Source: Bedellia somnulentella (Eukaryota > Arthropoda > Insecta > Lepidoptera > Bedelliidae). From it: DNA of 64,000 nucleotides. The notes below the pieces were generated by a model. That model was not told the origin of the DNA. It did no database searches and was given only the letters and a program-made list of their open reading frames with translations. The position numbers and the translations under genes were made by a program. Positions 1-7,752 of this stretch are shown piece by piece. The stretch lies in contig OY755181.1 of NCBI GenBank assembly GCA_963576735.1, positions 5,208,001 to 5,272,000 on the forward strand. The letters are read 5' to 3'. The first letter of the stretch is position 1. Each line of letters opens with the position of its first letter.

Positions 1-2
1 AA

Positions 3-1169
3 CTCGAAATACTTCAGTTAGACATTCTCAAAATCCCTCATAATTCTGATGTTGGATATATATTGGAAGTTGATTTAGAATATCCTGAATACTTACATAA
101 TATACATAACGATTTACCTTTTTGTCCACAAAACTTTATTCCACCAGGGTCAAAAACAAAAAAATTAATACCCAACTTGTACGACAAATTTCGATACGTT
201 ATACATTATATTCATTTGCAAACATGTATTTCACACGGACTAATTTTGAAAAAAATCCATAGAGTAATTCAATTTAAACAAAAACCATTCCTTAAACAAT
301 ATATCGACTTAAATACCAATTTACGACAAACAGCAAAATCGCAGTTCGAGCAAGATTTTTTTAAGTTGTTGAACAATAGTATTTTTGGTAAAACGCTAGA
401 AAATGTAGAGAAACGTGTTAATGTAAAGTTAGTAAATAAATGGAGCGATACTACTAATAAAACGAATAAATTACTTACAGCTGATAAATTAATTGCCAAA
501 CCTAATTTTCACAGTATAACCATATTTTCTGAAAATTTAGCTGCAATTCAATTAAAACAGGATTGTGTTGTGTTAGATAAACCTATTTACATAGGTTTTA
601 CGGTATTAGAATTATCAAAAAGTCACATGTATGATTTTCACTACACAGTAATGAAACCGTTTTACAAAGATAAAATAAAATTATGTTACACGGATACAGA
701 TAGTTTCTTGTACTCAATACAAACGGATGATGTTTACCGAGATGTAAGATTTAATTTTCTTCAATATTTTGACACCAGTAATTACCCTAAAAACAACGCT
801 TATAAAATAGAACCAAAAAACAATAAAATTCCTGGTTTATTTAAAGACGAACTTGGCGGGCAAAACATTGAAGAATTTGTAGGTTTACGGTCCAAATTAT
901 ACTGTATAAAATCAAAGAATGGAGTCTTAAAGAAAGCGAAAGGTGTTCAAAAAGCTGCAGTGCGCTCTTTAAGCTTCTCTGATTACAAAAGAGTTCTAAA
1001 AACAGGAGAAATTGTAAGGCGGAAAAATGTATTTTTTAAATCACTGCTTCATCAAATATTTACTAAAGAGCTCAACAAAGTTGCCCTTGCATCGTCAGAT
1101 GACAAGCGTGTTGTATTAAGAAATAAAATTAATACTTTGTCATATGGTCACTGTAACACCATATTTTGA
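3..1169 (+). CDS. Polinton protein-primed family B DNA polymerase, C-terminal part
   Basis: The frame is open from the window edge, so this is the 3' part of a longer gene; the first Met-like codon inside is not a real start. Two polymerase motifs are visible: motif B as NNSIFGKT near base 370 and the catalytic motif C as YTDTDS near 687-704, the two-aspartate metal site of family B polymerases. The C-terminal 150 residues run through GLFKDELGG and FVGLRSKLYC, a block commonly seen at the end of Polinton-type polymerases. The enzyme is expected to copy the element from its ends with a protein primer. No stop or frameshift occurs in the visible 389 codons. An AATAAA-like signal lies near 1254. 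Confidence 0.9.
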   Translation, partial: LEILQLDILKIPHNSDVGYILEVDLEYPEYLHNIHNDLPFCPQNFIPPGSKTKKLIPNLYDKFRYVIHYIHLQTCISHGLILKKIHRVIQFKQKPFLKQYIDLNTNLRQTAKSQFEQDFFKLLNNSIFGKTLENVEKRVNVKLVNKWSDTTNKTNKLLTADKLIAKPNFHSITIFSENLAAIQLKQDCVVLDKPIYIGFTVLELSKSHMYDFHYTVMKPFYKDKIKLCYTDTDSFLYSIQTDDVYRDVRFNFLQYFDTSNYPKNNAYKIEPKNNKIPGLFKDELGGQNIEEFVGLRSKLYCIKSKNGVLKKAKGVQKAAVRSLSFSDYKRVLKTGEIVRRKNVFFKSLLHQIFTKELNKVALASSDDKRVVLRNKINTLSYGHCNTIF

Positions 1170-1652
1170 TTAATTTATGTACCTATAACCAGTAAATATT
1201 TGTAATATAATTAGCTATAAGAATAGTTTATGTTATATCTACCTACCTATCTAAATAAAAATATAGAAACTATAAACATCTTTTATTTAAAGTCAACTTG
1301 AAACATTTATTATTCGCTACTTTACCATCCAAAGTTCTATATTCATAACAAACATCATATGTGTGCATAGCAATTACAACCTAATCAGGTATTAATTAAG
1401 TTATAAAATGCAATAGACACACTTCATTAATTAACAGGTATAAGCGCGCGTGCGATGAACCGGATACACGTGAAGCATGCGCGCAGGCATCAAATTACAT
1501 CTACATGAAAGAAATGCATTGATAACAAAAATTTAATTAGACAAGTTCGAACCTGTCCAATAAACAAACATGCTGACTTGACAATTCAAGTTCCCTACGT
1601 AGTTAGTTTAGTTTAAAACTGAAGCTCGTTGCATTAGAACAATACACATAAC
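1170..1652. other. Intergenic region inside Polinton
   Basis: No ORF. It contains a GC-rich inverted repeat, GCGCGCGTGC (1444-1453) against GCATGCGCGC (1475-1484), in otherwise AT-rich DNA about 170 bases before the next gene. It could be a regulatory or hairpin site; nothing else is recognised. Confidence 0.4.
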
Positions 1653-1910
1653 ATGTCGCGAAAAGTGGGTGAAATTCTTTCAAGACCAGAGACGAGCTAC
1701 GTAGCTCATATGAGCGAAAAAATACCAAAATTTATAATAAAAATGGAAATCTTAGAGGCGAAGGATACGCCAACAGATGTGGTCATCAAAGGCTGTTCTA
1801 AAGCTCAGTATGTGGTGTATGATCTGCCAGACGGGGTGCTTTATAAAGCAAAACAACTCATTTTTGAAATGAGTGCTGAGTTGGGAACACGCAACGAACG
1901 ACTTTTTTAG
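1653..1910 (+). CDS. Small uncharacterised Polinton protein (85 aa)
   Basis: Starts at ATG 1653 and ends at TAG 1908-1910. I do not recognise the family. The second half (KFIIKMEILEAKD, then a segment ending in LYKAKQLIFEMSAEL) looks like a beta strand followed by an amphipathic helix. It shares a loose pattern (IK-x-EI-x3-K followed by a helix) with the next plus-strand ORF, so the two may be distant paralogues, but identity is low. It lies between polymerase and the minus-strand array, at the point of strand convergence. A splice donor (AG|GTAACT at 1933) just after its stop suggests it shares a spliced transcript with the following ORF. Confidence 0.55.
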   Translation: MSRKVGEILSRPETSYVAHMSEKIPKFIIKMEILEAKDTPTDVVIKGCSKAQYVVYDLPDGVLYKAKQLIFEMSAELGTRNERLF

Positions 1911-1932
1911 CTCGTGATTATTGAAATTTAAG

Positions 1933-2103
1933 GTAACTGTTCCATATATTTTTATTATTTATCCATTTAAATAATATATATGATGGTATTAAGAATTCAA
2001 TTAATATGTCATGTAAATGAAACATGTACATGTACAATGTACATTTAATAAAAATAAAAATCTATTGTTTTGAAATGTTAATAACTGAATTTTATTGTTA
2101 CAG
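1933..2103 (+). other. Candidate 171-bp intron between two small Polinton ORFs
   Basis: AG|GTAACT at 1932/1933 and a pyrimidine-rich acceptor ending TTGTTACAG at 2103 bracket 171 AT-rich bases. Splicing would put the ATG at 2111 eight bases after the junction, so the first ORF would be an upstream ORF on the same mRNA. This is inferred from splice-site consensus only. Confidence 0.35.
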
Positions 2104-2110
2104 GCTGAAA

Positions 2111-2473
2111 ATGCAGATTGCTATGGGTCAGCCTAATTATTATTTGGAAACTGAGTACCCATATCTTAGAGGTGATAATGAAGGGGAAGGAATGATGCAG
2201 CTTGAAAGCAACCCACAGTCTCAAATCATCCCAAGAAAACGATCTCGGCAGGAAAGAAGACAGCTTTCTAGTAAATCATCATCCTACGTTATAACGAATA
2301 CTCCTCAATTAACTCGATTAATAAAAATTGAAATTTTTGATTTAAAAAGTGATAGTAAAAATGCTCAAGTCAGTTGTCAGTGGATATGCGAGGAACCGTT
2401 AGATGAAATTTTAGATTTAACGGAAAATGTTATTAAAAAAGTTTCAAAAAAGATTTCTGAAAATCAATTTTAA
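2111..2473 (+). CDS. Small uncharacterised Polinton protein (120 aa)
   Basis: The likely start is ATG 2111, directly after a good splice acceptor; the frame is open further upstream to about 2024 but that stretch is AT-rich intron-like sequence. The N-terminal third is acidic and polar. A basic cluster, PRKRSRQERR, could be a nuclear localisation signal. The C-terminal 50 residues (LIKIEIFDLKSD, then a helix rich in I/L/V and K) resemble the end of the preceding small ORF. No known domain was recognised. The gene is followed by AATAAA-like signals near 2580 and 2625, converging with the minus-strand array that ends at 2690. Confidence 0.5.
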   Translation: MQIAMGQPNYYLETEYPYLRGDNEGEGMMQLESNPQSQIIPRKRSRQERRQLSSKSSSYVITNTPQLTRLIKIEIFDLKSDSKNAQVSCQWICEEPLDEILDLTENVIKKVSKKISENQF

Positions 2474-2689
2474 AATATTGTATCTTGTTAGGTTTATTAA
2501 ATCATGTTGTAATACTGTAATAATGATGTATTATTCATGGGTCAAGGGATATAAATTACAGTACCTATGTCTTAAAAAAATAAAATAAAGGTAATATAGT
2601 TTTAAGTTTATTTTTAATGAATAAATAAAGTTGCATTTAATTTTCAATCACTTTGTATTATTTTCTTATACTTATCTCAAAAAAAAAAC

Positions 2690-3175
2690 TTAATTATTTA
2701 AACAATTATCTCGACACCATTCTCTAAGACACATTGCATGCTTTAGAGCACACATTTGGTTATAGTATACACAAGTAAAATTAATTCTTGTACAATATTC
2801 CGAACAAATTTTTTTTAAATTTGGGCACCCTTTGTTACTTAAATCAATTACTGTACAGTTAGAACATAAAGCTTGAACCCAATTTCTCTTTTCTAACCCC
2901 TTTACAAACACTTTTTTATTTTCTAAGTAATGTATTATTTCCTTTCGAAATTGAATATAATCCATATAACCATCTGACCATTTGTATCCAAAATTCCTTT
3001 CTATCCAACGAACACGATTTCTTTCGAATTCAGATAGTTTTGAATATGGGTATGGAGGTTTAATATAAAATGTTTGAGTATACTCGTTACAGGCTAGAGC
3101 AAATTCTTTAATAATAAATTGATTATTAACGTCTTTAAATCCTTGAACATCTACTATTATAGTATTTGAGTTCAT
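2690..3175 (-). CDS. Polinton nuclease-like protein, possible RNase H/DEDD-fold (161 aa)
   Basis: The start ATG (3175-3173) overlaps the stop of the upstream major-capsid-like gene in an ATGA, so the two are tightly coupled. The N-terminus, IIVDVQGFKD, has a strand-Asp-x-x-Gly pattern like the first acidic motif of RNase H-fold exonucleases. FVKGLEKRNW and VIDLSNKGCPNL follow at spacings seen in that fold. The last 45 residues hold eight cysteines, including LKKICSEYC and ALKHAMCLREWCRDNC. Not all catalytic acids of a DEDD nuclease are evident, so it may be inactive or structural. The fold call is inference from pattern, not a recognised family hit. Confidence 0.5.
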   Translation of the reverse strand: MNSNTIIVDVQGFKDVNNQFIIKEFALACNEYTQTFYIKPPYPYSKLSEFERNRVRWIERNFGYKWSDGYMDYIQFRKEIIHYLENKKVFVKGLEKRNWVQALCSNCTVIDLSNKGCPNLKKICSEYCTRINFTCVYYNQMCALKHAMCLREWCRDNCLNN

Positions 3176-4386
3176 GATATTTTCTTTACTATATTGCTTA
3201 ATGGACTATATTCAATCACACAATCGTTGAGGATTAAACAATATGCTGAAGTATGATCAGGGAGTTCCTGTTCACTTTCAATTTCCACACGTACATCCAC
3301 AGGACCTGTTTTTAGAGTTTCGTTTTGACGACTACAGTCGATCACAAACAAGGGTGCGTATTCCTTAAACTCCTTTAAACTCAACAACGGCTCACATCGA
3401 CGACCATAATAAGACTGATGGAATTTAGCGTATTGTTCGTATAATAATACATATTTATCCTCAGAAAACTTGATATTCAGGCTTTCATAAGGATAGTACG
3501 TTGAATTTAAAAATAATTTAATGTCACGGAGATTACAGTGATCGAATTGAGACATGTCTTTTGCACCAACATTTTTACGAGCTGTTTGAAGTCCAATAAT
3601 AACAAAGCGCGGTTTTTCTAGCTGCGAGGTAGTTTTTATTGACCAAGTATGTTTTGTAGTTCGCGGTAGTAATGGATATTCATATAGATCCCAATTTCTG
3701 AACGCTAATTTAATTGATCGATCCTTTTCCAAATACTTCAAAAATTGAATTCGCTCACGATCGGACAACTTAATGTGAGGCATTCTCCAAACTATTTTGC
3801 TTATACTAATATCCTCCAATATCTCATTCGTATTTAATTTTACCGCGTTTATATTTGTATTACTTCTTAAAAGAATTAATTCATGTTTGCAATTAAGAAT
3901 AATCTTGTTATAGTCTTCAGCAAAACCAAGAACTTTGTTGAGTGGAATACTGACTGAAAAATGTCCTCCAATTGTATTTTTAATGCCGTTGATATCCCAG
4001 CCCCATAATCGAGACATTTTTGACTCACCTTCATTTATAGAAAGCAAAGATTTTATAGTGGTTGTGATACCAGCATTTTTTATTCGATCTATTTCTACAC
4101 CATTTAATTCATAACGAATATCTTGAAAAAGGAAAAGTATAGCATTGTTCACTAATTCCACACTAGACACTTTTTCTTCTTTATTAGCATTTGTTTTAAT
4201 TGTAATGGATCCTTCAATATACAAAGTACTTGCTGAAGGAAGAACATATAAATCTTGTTGATTAATAGGTATACGAATTTCATCATTTTTATTGAAACTG
4301 TTTACATAAGGCTTATAAGAATGTGTTTGGTAGCTCTCGATCCTGTTATCTTCAAAATAGGACTCCGTCACATTAAGTATATTCAT
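3172..4386 (-). CDS. Polinton major capsid-like protein (404 aa)
   Basis: The largest structural-type gene of the array. Its length, position beside the penton-like gene, and beta-strand-rich sequence with blocks such as LPSASTLYIEGS, VNNAILFLFQDIRYELNG and RERIQFLKYL fit the double jelly-roll major capsid protein of animal Polintons (the F54H12.2-like family of insect annotations). It would form the hexon-like shell of a virion if particles are made. The frame is intact. Its start at 4386 overlaps the stop of the 48-codon ORF upstream and its stop overlaps the start of the next gene, both as ATGA. The assignment rests on context and general resemblance, not on a structural comparison. Confidence 0.75.
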   Translation of the reverse strand: MNILNVTESYFEDNRIESYQTHSYKPYVNSFNKNDEIRIPINQQDLYVLPSASTLYIEGSITIKTNANKEEKVSSVELVNNAILFLFQDIRYELNGVEIDRIKNAGITTTIKSLLSINEGESKMSRLWGWDINGIKNTIGGHFSVSIPLNKVLGFAEDYNKIILNCKHELILLRSNTNINAVKLNTNEILEDISISKIVWRMPHIKLSDRERIQFLKYLEKDRSIKLAFRNWDLYEYPLLPRTTKHTWSIKTTSQLEKPRFVIIGLQTARKNVGAKDMSQFDHCNLRDIKLFLNSTYYPYESLNIKFSEDKYVLLYEQYAKFHQSYYGRRCEPLLSLKEFKEYAPLFVIDCSRQNETLKTGPVDVRVEIESEQELPDHTSAYCLILNDCVIEYSPLSNIVKKIS

Positions 4387-4529
4387 TTCGAAAGTTTAAT
4401 TAATTTTAAAAATTGTTTATTTTCTTTAGTAAGCTTTCTTTTTCTGGAAGGTGGTTTCTGCAACGTGATAAGTGGAGAACTGATTCCTAGACTAGTTGGT
4501 TTCGGACTTTTATTGATAAAGTCAATCAT
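4383..4529 (-). CDS. Hidden 48-aa basic ORF packed between penton and capsid genes
   Basis: Reading minus from ATG at 4529 gives 48 codons ending in TGA at 4385-4383. The start overlaps the stop of the penton-like gene and the stop overlaps the start of the capsid-like gene, both as ATGA, so it exactly fills the 139-base gap. The product is basic, with PPSRKRKLTKENKQFLKLIK in its second half, and has no membrane segment. The exact packing argues it is real. It may be a small DNA-binding or capsid-associated peptide, but no family is recognised. Confidence 0.6.
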   Translation of the reverse strand: MIDFINKSPKPTSLGISSPLITLQKPPSRKRKLTKENKQFLKLIKLSK

Positions 4530-5197
4530 TTTCTTCTAATATGCAAATACAGTTGTAACTCTTCGTGTCGAAGATTGACTAATTTATTATTATTATCCAA
4601 AATCCGTATATTTATTTCACTAACGCTGGTTTGATTAACAGGAAAATAAATCAAATTTTTAGGTACTTCGATTATCCTATAACCTGGAGGCACATTAGGT
4701 GCGAACTCGTATATTATATGGCTAGGTTTTTCGTTTATATAAGATCCGCTTACAATATCACATTCAACACGGACGATGGTTGTTGGTAAAATGCTGACTG
4801 GAAACTGTGACTCATGTAATATATTAGCTTTTAACATCTCATTTCCGAAACCTAAAATGCTACTGACTGAACTATTTTTCTCGAAATGAATGTCCTTGGA
4901 ACAAAATATTTTAGTTTTTAATGTATTGTTATTACAAATTATTTTGAAGGTACAGTCATTTATATTATTTTTTAAAAAGTCATTTATATCTTCAAGTTTA
5001 TATGAGCCTTCAGGAATCTCAATGACTTCATTCTCGCCGTAATGAAACTTATTATTGTTTTTATCAATATTAGGTATTGAATTAAATGTTGAAAAATATA
5101 CGAGTCCACATTCATACTCGCCATCAAGTTGCAACGCGGGTGAATAATGTGTTGACAAAGCGGATTCGCAGCCAGTTATTGATAGTGTGAACGACAT
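4526..5197 (-). CDS. Polinton penton-like minor capsid protein (223 aa)
   Basis: The start ATG at 5197 gives MSFTLSITGCESAL. The protein is beta-rich, with YECGLVYFSTFNSIPN near residues 28-44, IEIPEGSYKLEDINDFL near 60-76 and SSILGFGNE near 111-119. Size, gene order beside the capsid gene, and this pattern fit the single jelly-roll penton protein of Polintons and adintoviruses. It would occupy the vertices of the capsid. The frame is intact and ends at 4526, where its TGA overlaps the next ORF's ATG. The family call is from recognition of insect Polinton proteins and context. Confidence 0.72.
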   Translation of the reverse strand: MSFTLSITGCESALSTHYSPALQLDGEYECGLVYFSTFNSIPNIDKNNNKFHYGENEVIEIPEGSYKLEDINDFLKNNINDCTFKIICNNNTLKTKIFCSKDIHFEKNSSVSSILGFGNEMLKANILHESQFPVSILPTTIVRVECDIVSGSYINEKPSHIIYEFAPNVPPGYRIIEVPKNLIYFPVNQTSVSEINIRILDNNNKLVNLRHEELQLYLHIRRK

Positions 5198-5223
5198 TGT
5201 ATAAATGATAAAACTTTATTTAA

Positions 5224-5618
5224 TTATGTTAATTTATTCCAAAAATTATTGAGAAATTTTAAACACAGATGACCACAGTTATATGTGTTGGTTTTTTGAT
5301 AATTTATGTAATTATAAAAAACATTAACATCTTTAGTTAAATACATAGTGAGTTCTAGAGGTGGCTTCAAGTTTCCATAACTGTAAAGTATTCACAATAT
5401 TTATATATTTTTACATAGGCTACCCAATGAGTTCCCAGATTTTCCGAATCATCTAAATTTATGATTGCACTTTCAATAATATTCGGCATATTGGGTAACT
5501 CATCTTTCATGTAAACCCCTCGAAAGTAAGGAATATCCTTTGAGTATTCGAGTAAGTCTATATTAGTGAGTGATCTCCTGGGTAACCTTGGTACTAGTTT
5601 TTTGACGAACGCAAACAA
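5224..5618 (-). pseudogene. Adenain-type cysteine protease, broken by a single-base frameshift
   Basis: The 5' frame (down to 5367) carries the catalytic histidine block GTHWVAYVK preceded by YFRGVYMKDELP, typical of adenovirus-type proteases. A stop is met at 5369-5367, but the next frame continues down to a stop at 5224 and carries the catalytic cysteine block NCGHLC. The frame change maps to about 5383-5388 and is best explained by loss of one base. It is the only obviously disabled gene of the array. The protease would mature capsid proteins. Its start overlaps the end of the PLA2 gene; no ATG is evident in the overlap, so the true N-terminus is unsure. Confidence 0.85.
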
Positions 5619-6319
5619 AGTCCCTTTCCGTTCTTGTATGGTTTGATATGTAAACCTTTACCTAAAGCTATTGACTCCATGGTTCTGTTGTAACGTTCTG
5701 ATTCTGCAAGTTTGCTTTGTGCTGATTTAAAATCGTTTACGGCTTTAACTATTCCAGCAGCCCCTCCAGCCAAAGAACCTAAGGCTGACAGTCCAGCGAA
5801 TATAGGGATAAGTGGCAATATACCTCCTGTTTTAGGAATAGGAATAATTCTTGGTAAACCAGTGCAGTTTTTCAAAAATATTTTTTTTGCAGCTAAGTGT
5901 GCAAATTTTATTGCATCGTTATTGTTTTTGGGTTTGTATTTTTTTAATTTTGACTTTAGTTTGCGCACTCCGGCCTTAAATTGTTTTACTCCAGAACCCG
6001 ATTTTAGCTTAGCATTCATAATTTTTTCAACCATCCATGAAGCCATCTTTTCGCCCACGCTAGAATCCTTTGCATTTAATCTTTTCTTCGCCATATTTTT
6101 TAATTTTATGTCAGCTAGATGTCGGTTTTCTAAATTTGAAAATGTATCATATGCAATATCGTGTTGCATACAAGCGTCATCTAATGCATTGACGCCTCTG
6201 TCACCTCTTTGCAATCGTTTTTGTAAACGTGTTCCCGGACCACAATAATTATAACCAGGCAAATGCAACTCAACAGGTAAATTGTTTATAATGGTGTTCA
6301 GCAGTCCTCCTCCTTTCAT
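5594..6319 (-). CDS. Polinton PLA2-domain protein (241 aa)
   Basis: Starts at ATG 6319 (MKGGGLLNTI). Residues 22-58 form a phospholipase A2-like site: calcium-loop pattern YNYCGPGT (23-30) and the active-site helix DDACMQHDIAYD (47-58) with the His-Asp pair. The same domain occurs in parvovirus VP1 and in adintoviruses, where it helps breach endosomal membrane. The middle is strongly basic (KSKLKKYKPKN) and residues about 165-195 are hydrophobic and Ala/Gly-rich (LIPIFAGLSALGSLAGGAAG), possibly membrane-interacting. The C-terminus ends with two KxYKNGKG-like units. Intact. It overlaps the protease gene by about 25 bases. Confidence 0.85.
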   Translation of the reverse strand: MKGGGLLNTIINNLPVELHLPGYNYCGPGTRLQKRLQRGDRGVNALDDACMQHDIAYDTFSNLENRHLADIKLKNMAKKRLNAKDSSVGEKMASWMVEKIMNAKLKSGSGVKQFKAGVRKLKSKLKKYKPKNNNDAIKFAHLAAKKIFLKNCTGLPRIIPIPKTGGILPLIPIFAGLSALGSLAGGAAGIVKAVNDFKSAQSKLAESERYNRTMESIALGKGLHIKPYKNGKGLCLRSSKN

Positions 6320-6388
6320 GACTATCTCAAAAGTGAGTCAAAAAGAGAGATAGTCATTTATTATATGAAACACAAATCTTTTTATAAC

Positions 6389-7318
6389 TTAAGTGACAAT
6401 TGCGCTTTTATCAATCCAACTATTTTCACAACTGTTGAGACCTAACCATTTCACAAATAATTTATTTCCACGTTTTTTTAATACTTTCTCTACCAAATAT
6501 ACATCCGGATTTTTTGTTTTTTGAAGTTCTTGTTCATAAAAACCACCTTTAATAATCATGTCATGTTTATCTTTAATAAGATACGTAGGAGGTATCGTTT
6601 TATTCACTTTTACTATTGAAAATACCTCAGTGGACCAATTTGGAGTATAACCTTTATGAAAATCCCCCTTATGTTTGCTTATACGAACGTAATCACCTGC
6701 ATTAAACTTATTCTTTTTTGATGGAATATATTGATAAGATTTAAGTATATTATCTTTTACTATAGATTGGTTCGAAATGTTAATTTCAGATGGCTTGAAT
6801 TTTGTAGTGCTATGTACAGTATTATTATACGTTTCTATGATGTATGCTAATGGTTTTCCGATCCAAATATAGTTACCTGCTAAGCTAAAGTATTTATACA
6901 ATTTATTTTTAATTGTCCTTATTACTCTTTCTACTATTGATGCTTTTTTAGTTGAATACGAGGAATAATGGTTAATTTTATATTTATTCATAAGTAATTG
7001 AAATTTTTCATTATAAAACTCTGTACCCATATCGGTTTGTAAATTTGAAGGTGATCGCCCTTGTTTCAAAATTTTTTCAAAAGCATTAGAAACTTCTGAT
7101 TTTGTCTTTGTTTTTAATGGTTCCAGCCAAGCGTATTTTGTGAAAGCATCTATCACAATCAAAATGAATTTGTATTTCTTGTTCATTTTTTCATAGTTTT
7201 TAATGTCTATCAAATCAGCCTGCCATAAATCATCAATTCCCTTTAGTATTACACGTCGTCTTGGAAAATTCTTTCTTGCTGTTTTATGGATTTCATTAAC
7301 AATACTTGCTTTACTCAT
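6389..7318 (-). CDS. Polinton retroviral-type integrase with chromodomain (309 aa)
   Basis: Integrates element DNA into the host genome. The catalytic core is visible as D35 in LWQADLID, D96 in LQTDMGTEF and E130 in ASIVERVIR, a D-D-E triad with 33 residues between the second Asp and Glu. The C-terminus (about 273-309: VYLVEKVLKKRGNKLFVKWL then NSWI) is a chromodomain, as usual for Polinton integrases, which may steer insertion to modified chromatin. The N-terminal zinc-binding HHCC region is not seen, so the protein is short at that end. Its ATG overlaps the stop of the upstream ORF by ATGA (7315-7318). Intact frame. Confidence 0.93.
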   Translation of the reverse strand: MSKASIVNEIHKTARKNFPRRRVILKGIDDLWQADLIDIKNYEKMNKKYKFILIVIDAFTKYAWLEPLKTKTKSEVSNAFEKILKQGRSPSNLQTDMGTEFYNEKFQLLMNKYKINHYSSYSTKKASIVERVIRTIKNKLYKYFSLAGNYIWIGKPLAYIIETYNNTVHSTTKFKPSEINISNQSIVKDNILKSYQYIPSKKNKFNAGDYVRISKHKGDFHKGYTPNWSTEVFSIVKVNKTIPPTYLIKDKHDMIIKGGFYEQELQKTKNPDVYLVEKVLKKRGNKLFVKWLGLNSCENSWIDKSAIVT

Positions 7319-7680
7319 TTTGGTCTGCTGATGATGTCTCTCACTTTAATTATATGATCCTTAACGATTGAGCTCACTTCAACCCTCGAGCATTTATCTT
7401 GTAACTGCTTTTGAATTAACTGTAAATTACTTTTTATACTGTTTAGTTCATTTAATATATCTTTATTTTTGCAGAATAGTTTATTATTTTGATCCACGTA
7501 TTCTTTGCAAACAGCCTCATCAGATGTGAGAGGTATCACTAAACCCTTTAGTCTATTTCTTTTTAAATCATATTCACCTAAACTATTTTGAATAAGAACC
7601 TTTGATAAAATATTTGGATCTATTGGTTCTGATAAACGCAGTCTTTTATGTACGTGATGACCAAATTTGTCAACGTTCAT
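7315..7680 (-). CDS. Small Polinton protein with tail-fibre-like segment and coiled coil (121 aa)
   Basis: Not a recognised Polinton core gene. Residues about 43-68 (NRLKGLVIPLTSDEAVCKEY) resemble the short repeat found in trimeric phage and viral fibre proteins, where a turn reading G-x-P-x3-D-x-A-V-x-K-x-Y-V-D recurs. The stretch that follows (about 75-105) is heptad-like and probably coiled coil (ILNELNSIKSNLQLIQKQLQ). A trimeric fibre or spike base is therefore plausible but inferred. It overlaps the integrase start by four bases and ends the gap of 72 bases to the DUF8207-like gene. Confidence 0.55.
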   Translation of the reverse strand: MNVDKFGHHVHKRLRLSEPIDPNILSKVLIQNSLGEYDLKRNRLKGLVIPLTSDEAVCKEYVDQNNKLFCKNKDILNELNSIKSNLQLIQKQLQDKCSRVEVSSIVKDHIIKVRDIISRPK

Positions 7681-7752
7681 TTTGATTATTTGTATGTTAT
7701 TGTTGATGGTTGCAAGAATAATAAGAAAATACGCTATTGGTTTTAGTATTTA

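Noticed and set aside
269..499. Minus-strand ORF opposite the polymerase
   Set aside because: Antisense shadow of the polymerase frame with no protein pattern of its own; the same applies to the antisense ORFs over the RTE, LINE and Dong reverse transcriptase frames.
5712..6248. 178-codon plus-strand ORF opposite the PLA2 gene
   Set aside because: Shadow frame; the minus strand holds a clear PLA2 site in this interval.
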